Made by a program: the position numbers and the translations under genes
Source: Deltaproteobacteria bacterium
GTDB lineage: Bacteria > SAR324 > JACQKK01
Length of the DNA: 14,421 bases
Reading direction: 5' to 3'
Assembly: GCA_029879595.1 (NCBI GenBank)
Contig: JAOUPZ010000033.1
Span: 1-14,421, forward strand
Shown here: positions 12,952-14,421 of the stretch, in pieces
How positions within the stretch are numbered: position 1 is the first letter of the stretch
How the letters are laid out: each line of letters begins with the position of its first letter
The notes under the pieces: model-generated
Told to the model about the DNA's origin: nothing
Database searches by the model: none
Seen by the model: only the letters and a program-made list of their open reading frames with translations

Positions 12952-14112
12952 TCAGGCCAGGATGCTCTTCAGCGCCGCCGCCTTGTCGGTCTGCTCCCAG
13001 GTAAACTCAGGGCCCACGCGGCCAAAGTGCCCGTAAGCCGCGGTCTTCCGGTAGATCGGGCGCAGCAGGTTCAGGCTGGTGATGATCTCCGCGGGCTTGA
13101 GGCCAAATACCTCGCGCACCGCTTCACTCAGCTTTTCCTCGTCCACGTTGCCTGTTCCGAATGTGTCCACCATCACCGATACCGGCTCGGGATATCCGAT
13201 GGCGTAGGCCAGCTGCACCTCGCAGCGCTTGGTAAGCCCGGCGGCCACGATATTCTTGGCCACATAGCGGGCCATGTATGCCGCGCTGCGGTCCACCTTG
13301 GAGGGATCCTTTCCGGAGAACGCCCCCCCGCCATGGCGTCCCATGCCGCCGTAGGTGTCCACCACTATCTTGCGGCCGGTCAGGCCCGCATCACCCATGG
13401 GGCCGCCCACCACAAATCTTCCCGTGGGGTTGATCAAAAAGCGGGTCTTGTCAGTCAGGAGGTTTTCCGGGATAACCGGGCCGATTACCTTGGCCCGCAC
13501 ATCGGCCTCCAGCTGCTCGCGGGTTATGTTCTCGGCGTGCTGCGTGCTGATCACCACCGTGTCCACGCTCACCGGGTCGCCATCTTCATAGCGGATGGAA
13601 ACCTGGGACTTCCCGTCTGGGCCAAGGTATCCCAGCACGCCATCGTGGCGGACCCGGGCCAGCCGTTCGGTAAGGCGGTGGGAAAGATGGATCGGCAGCG
13701 GCATCAGGGTGTCGGTCTCGTCGCAGGCGAATCCAAACATAAGGCCCTGGTCTCCAGCGCCCTGTTCACCATAGAGCGCGGTGTCATGGTTCACGCCCTG
13801 GGCGATGTCTCCTGACTGCTTGCCCACCGAGACCATTACGCCGCAGGTCTTGTAATCAAAACCCTTGTGACTGTCGTCGTAGCCGATTTCGCGGATGGTG
13901 TTGCGGACGATGTTCTGGTAGTCGACCTGGCCTTTGGAAGTGATTTCTCCGGCCACCACCACGAATCCGGTGGTGGTCAGTGTTTCGCAGGCCACACGGG
14001 AGTGGGGATCCTGTTCCAGGTATGCGTCCAGAACGGCATCGGATATCTGGTCGCACATCTTGTCCGGGTGTCCTTCGGTGACGCTTTCTGAGGTGAAAAC
14101 CATTTTTTTCAT
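12952..14112 (-). CDS. metK: S-adenosylmethionine synthetase
   Basis: Makes SAM from methionine and ATP, the cell's main methyl donor, as a cytoplasmic tetramer. 386 residues, normal length. Signatures: F-T-S-E-S-V-T-E-G-H-P-D-K (6-18), G-E-I-T (55-58), the K-Q-S-x-D-I-A-Q-G-V block (98-107), G-A-G-D-Q-G (118-123, the MAT signature) and G-G-G-A-F-S-G-K-D (261-269, the second signature/P-loop-like motif). ATG at 14112 with GGAG about 10 nt upstream; an internal ATG at codon 4 is possible but less likely. It is the first gene seen of the minus-strand block and is separated from the HPr gene by a strong hairpin. Confidence 0.97.
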   Translation of the reverse strand: MKKMVFTSESVTEGHPDKMCDQISDAVLDAYLEQDPHSRVACETLTTTGFVVVAGEITSKGQVDYQNIVRNTIREIGYDDSHKGFDYKTCGVMVSVGKQSGDIAQGVNHDTALYGEQGAGDQGLMFGFACDETDTLMPLPIHLSHRLTERLARVRHDGVLGYLGPDGKSQVSIRYEDGDPVSVDTVVISTQHAENITREQLEADVRAKVIGPVIPENLLTDKTRFLINPTGRFVVGGPMGDAGLTGRKIVVDTYGGMGRHGGGAFSGKDPSKVDRSAAYMARYVAKNIVAAGLTKRCEVQLAYAIGYPEPVSVMVDTFGTGNVDEEKLSEAVREVFGLKPAEIITSLNLLRPIYRKTAAYGHFGRVGPEFTWEQTDKAAALKSILA

Positions 14113-14421
14113 GCTAGCTTTACTCCGTGGTTGATATCGTTGCTTTCAGCTTCAGCCGGAGGGTGTTCTGCCGGCGCATATCCGGTGTTCTCAGGCTGGC
14201 CAGGCAATTTCCGGATGTATGAACATAAGTGGTGCTGTTTGTGGCCCGTTCTCAGTCAGTTTGCCTGCCCCGTGTCAACGGTGCTGTGCAATCCGTTCTT
14301 CCGATTAGCCCGGTTGCGCCAAACCTTGCAAGCCCAGTGACAGCAGCCCAGTGACAGCCTTGAGCCCTGAGAGAAAAGTCCGGGTGGCCCGCCTGTACCG
14401 GATCGCCCCCTGACCGCTGTT
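14113..14421. other. Upstream region of metK, no gene seen
   Basis: No gene or riboswitch recognised; SAM-type and SAH-type riboswitch signatures were looked for by eye and not found. A perfect TTGACA lies on the minus strand (14278-14273), but no good -10 follows at the right distance. A 14-bp duplication lies at 14331-14358. Confidence 0.5.
14331..14358. repeat. 14-bp tandem duplication upstream of metK
   Basis: AGCCCAGTGACAGC occurs twice in direct succession (14331-14344 and 14345-14358). Two copies only. Confidence 0.85.

Overview
The window is a compact, GC-rich bacterial chromosome segment made mostly of housekeeping genes. Most genes have recognisable SD-like sequences, and two small exported proteins end in the aromatic C-terminus typical of outer-membrane proteins, which points to a Gram-negative bacterium. 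The gene set (trmJ, gcvT, thiL, an HU protein, a two-domain APH/ATPase protein, ilvBN, HPr next to aroE, metK) would fit a proteobacterium or Desulfobacterota-like lineage, but that placement is inference. Nothing marks a phage, plasmid, CRISPR or transposon, and I found no tRNA or rRNA.

Left part (1-4.9 kb): the 3' part of a TrmJ-type tRNA methyltransferase (+) converges on gcvT (-); a hairpin with a T-run that could end trmJ lies inside the last codons of gcvT. gcvT diverges from a cysteine-free MDR-family oxidoreductase (+), which converges on thiL (-). The end of thiL is unusual: a 15-bp tandem repeat has turned the family's C-terminal G-W-N-H-L motif into three copies, and the stop codon lies inside a fourth copy. 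A 425-bp intergenic region with possible back-to-back promoters separates thiL from a divergent HU-family gene.

Right part (4.9-14.4 kb): every gene is on the minus strand. Read in transcription order from the right: metK, an HPr phosphocarrier gene, aroE (start overlaps the HPr stop by 4 bp), a 13-bp tandem repeat, a membrane-anchored hypothetical protein, two paralogous predicted outer-membrane proteins, a 607-bp leader with a possible attenuator, ilvB, ilvN, and the APH-like/P-loop kinase gene. The block works in SAM synthesis, the shikimate pathway and branched-chain amino acid synthesis, with an accessory envelope island (about 9.7-11.4 kb) in between. Part of that island is visibly less GC-rich than its neighbours.

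I see no clear new multi-gene system. The most unusual features are the two short tandem repeats (one reshaping the thiL C-terminus), the paralogous envelope-protein pair, the ilvB leader, and a G8 tract in the kinase gene.
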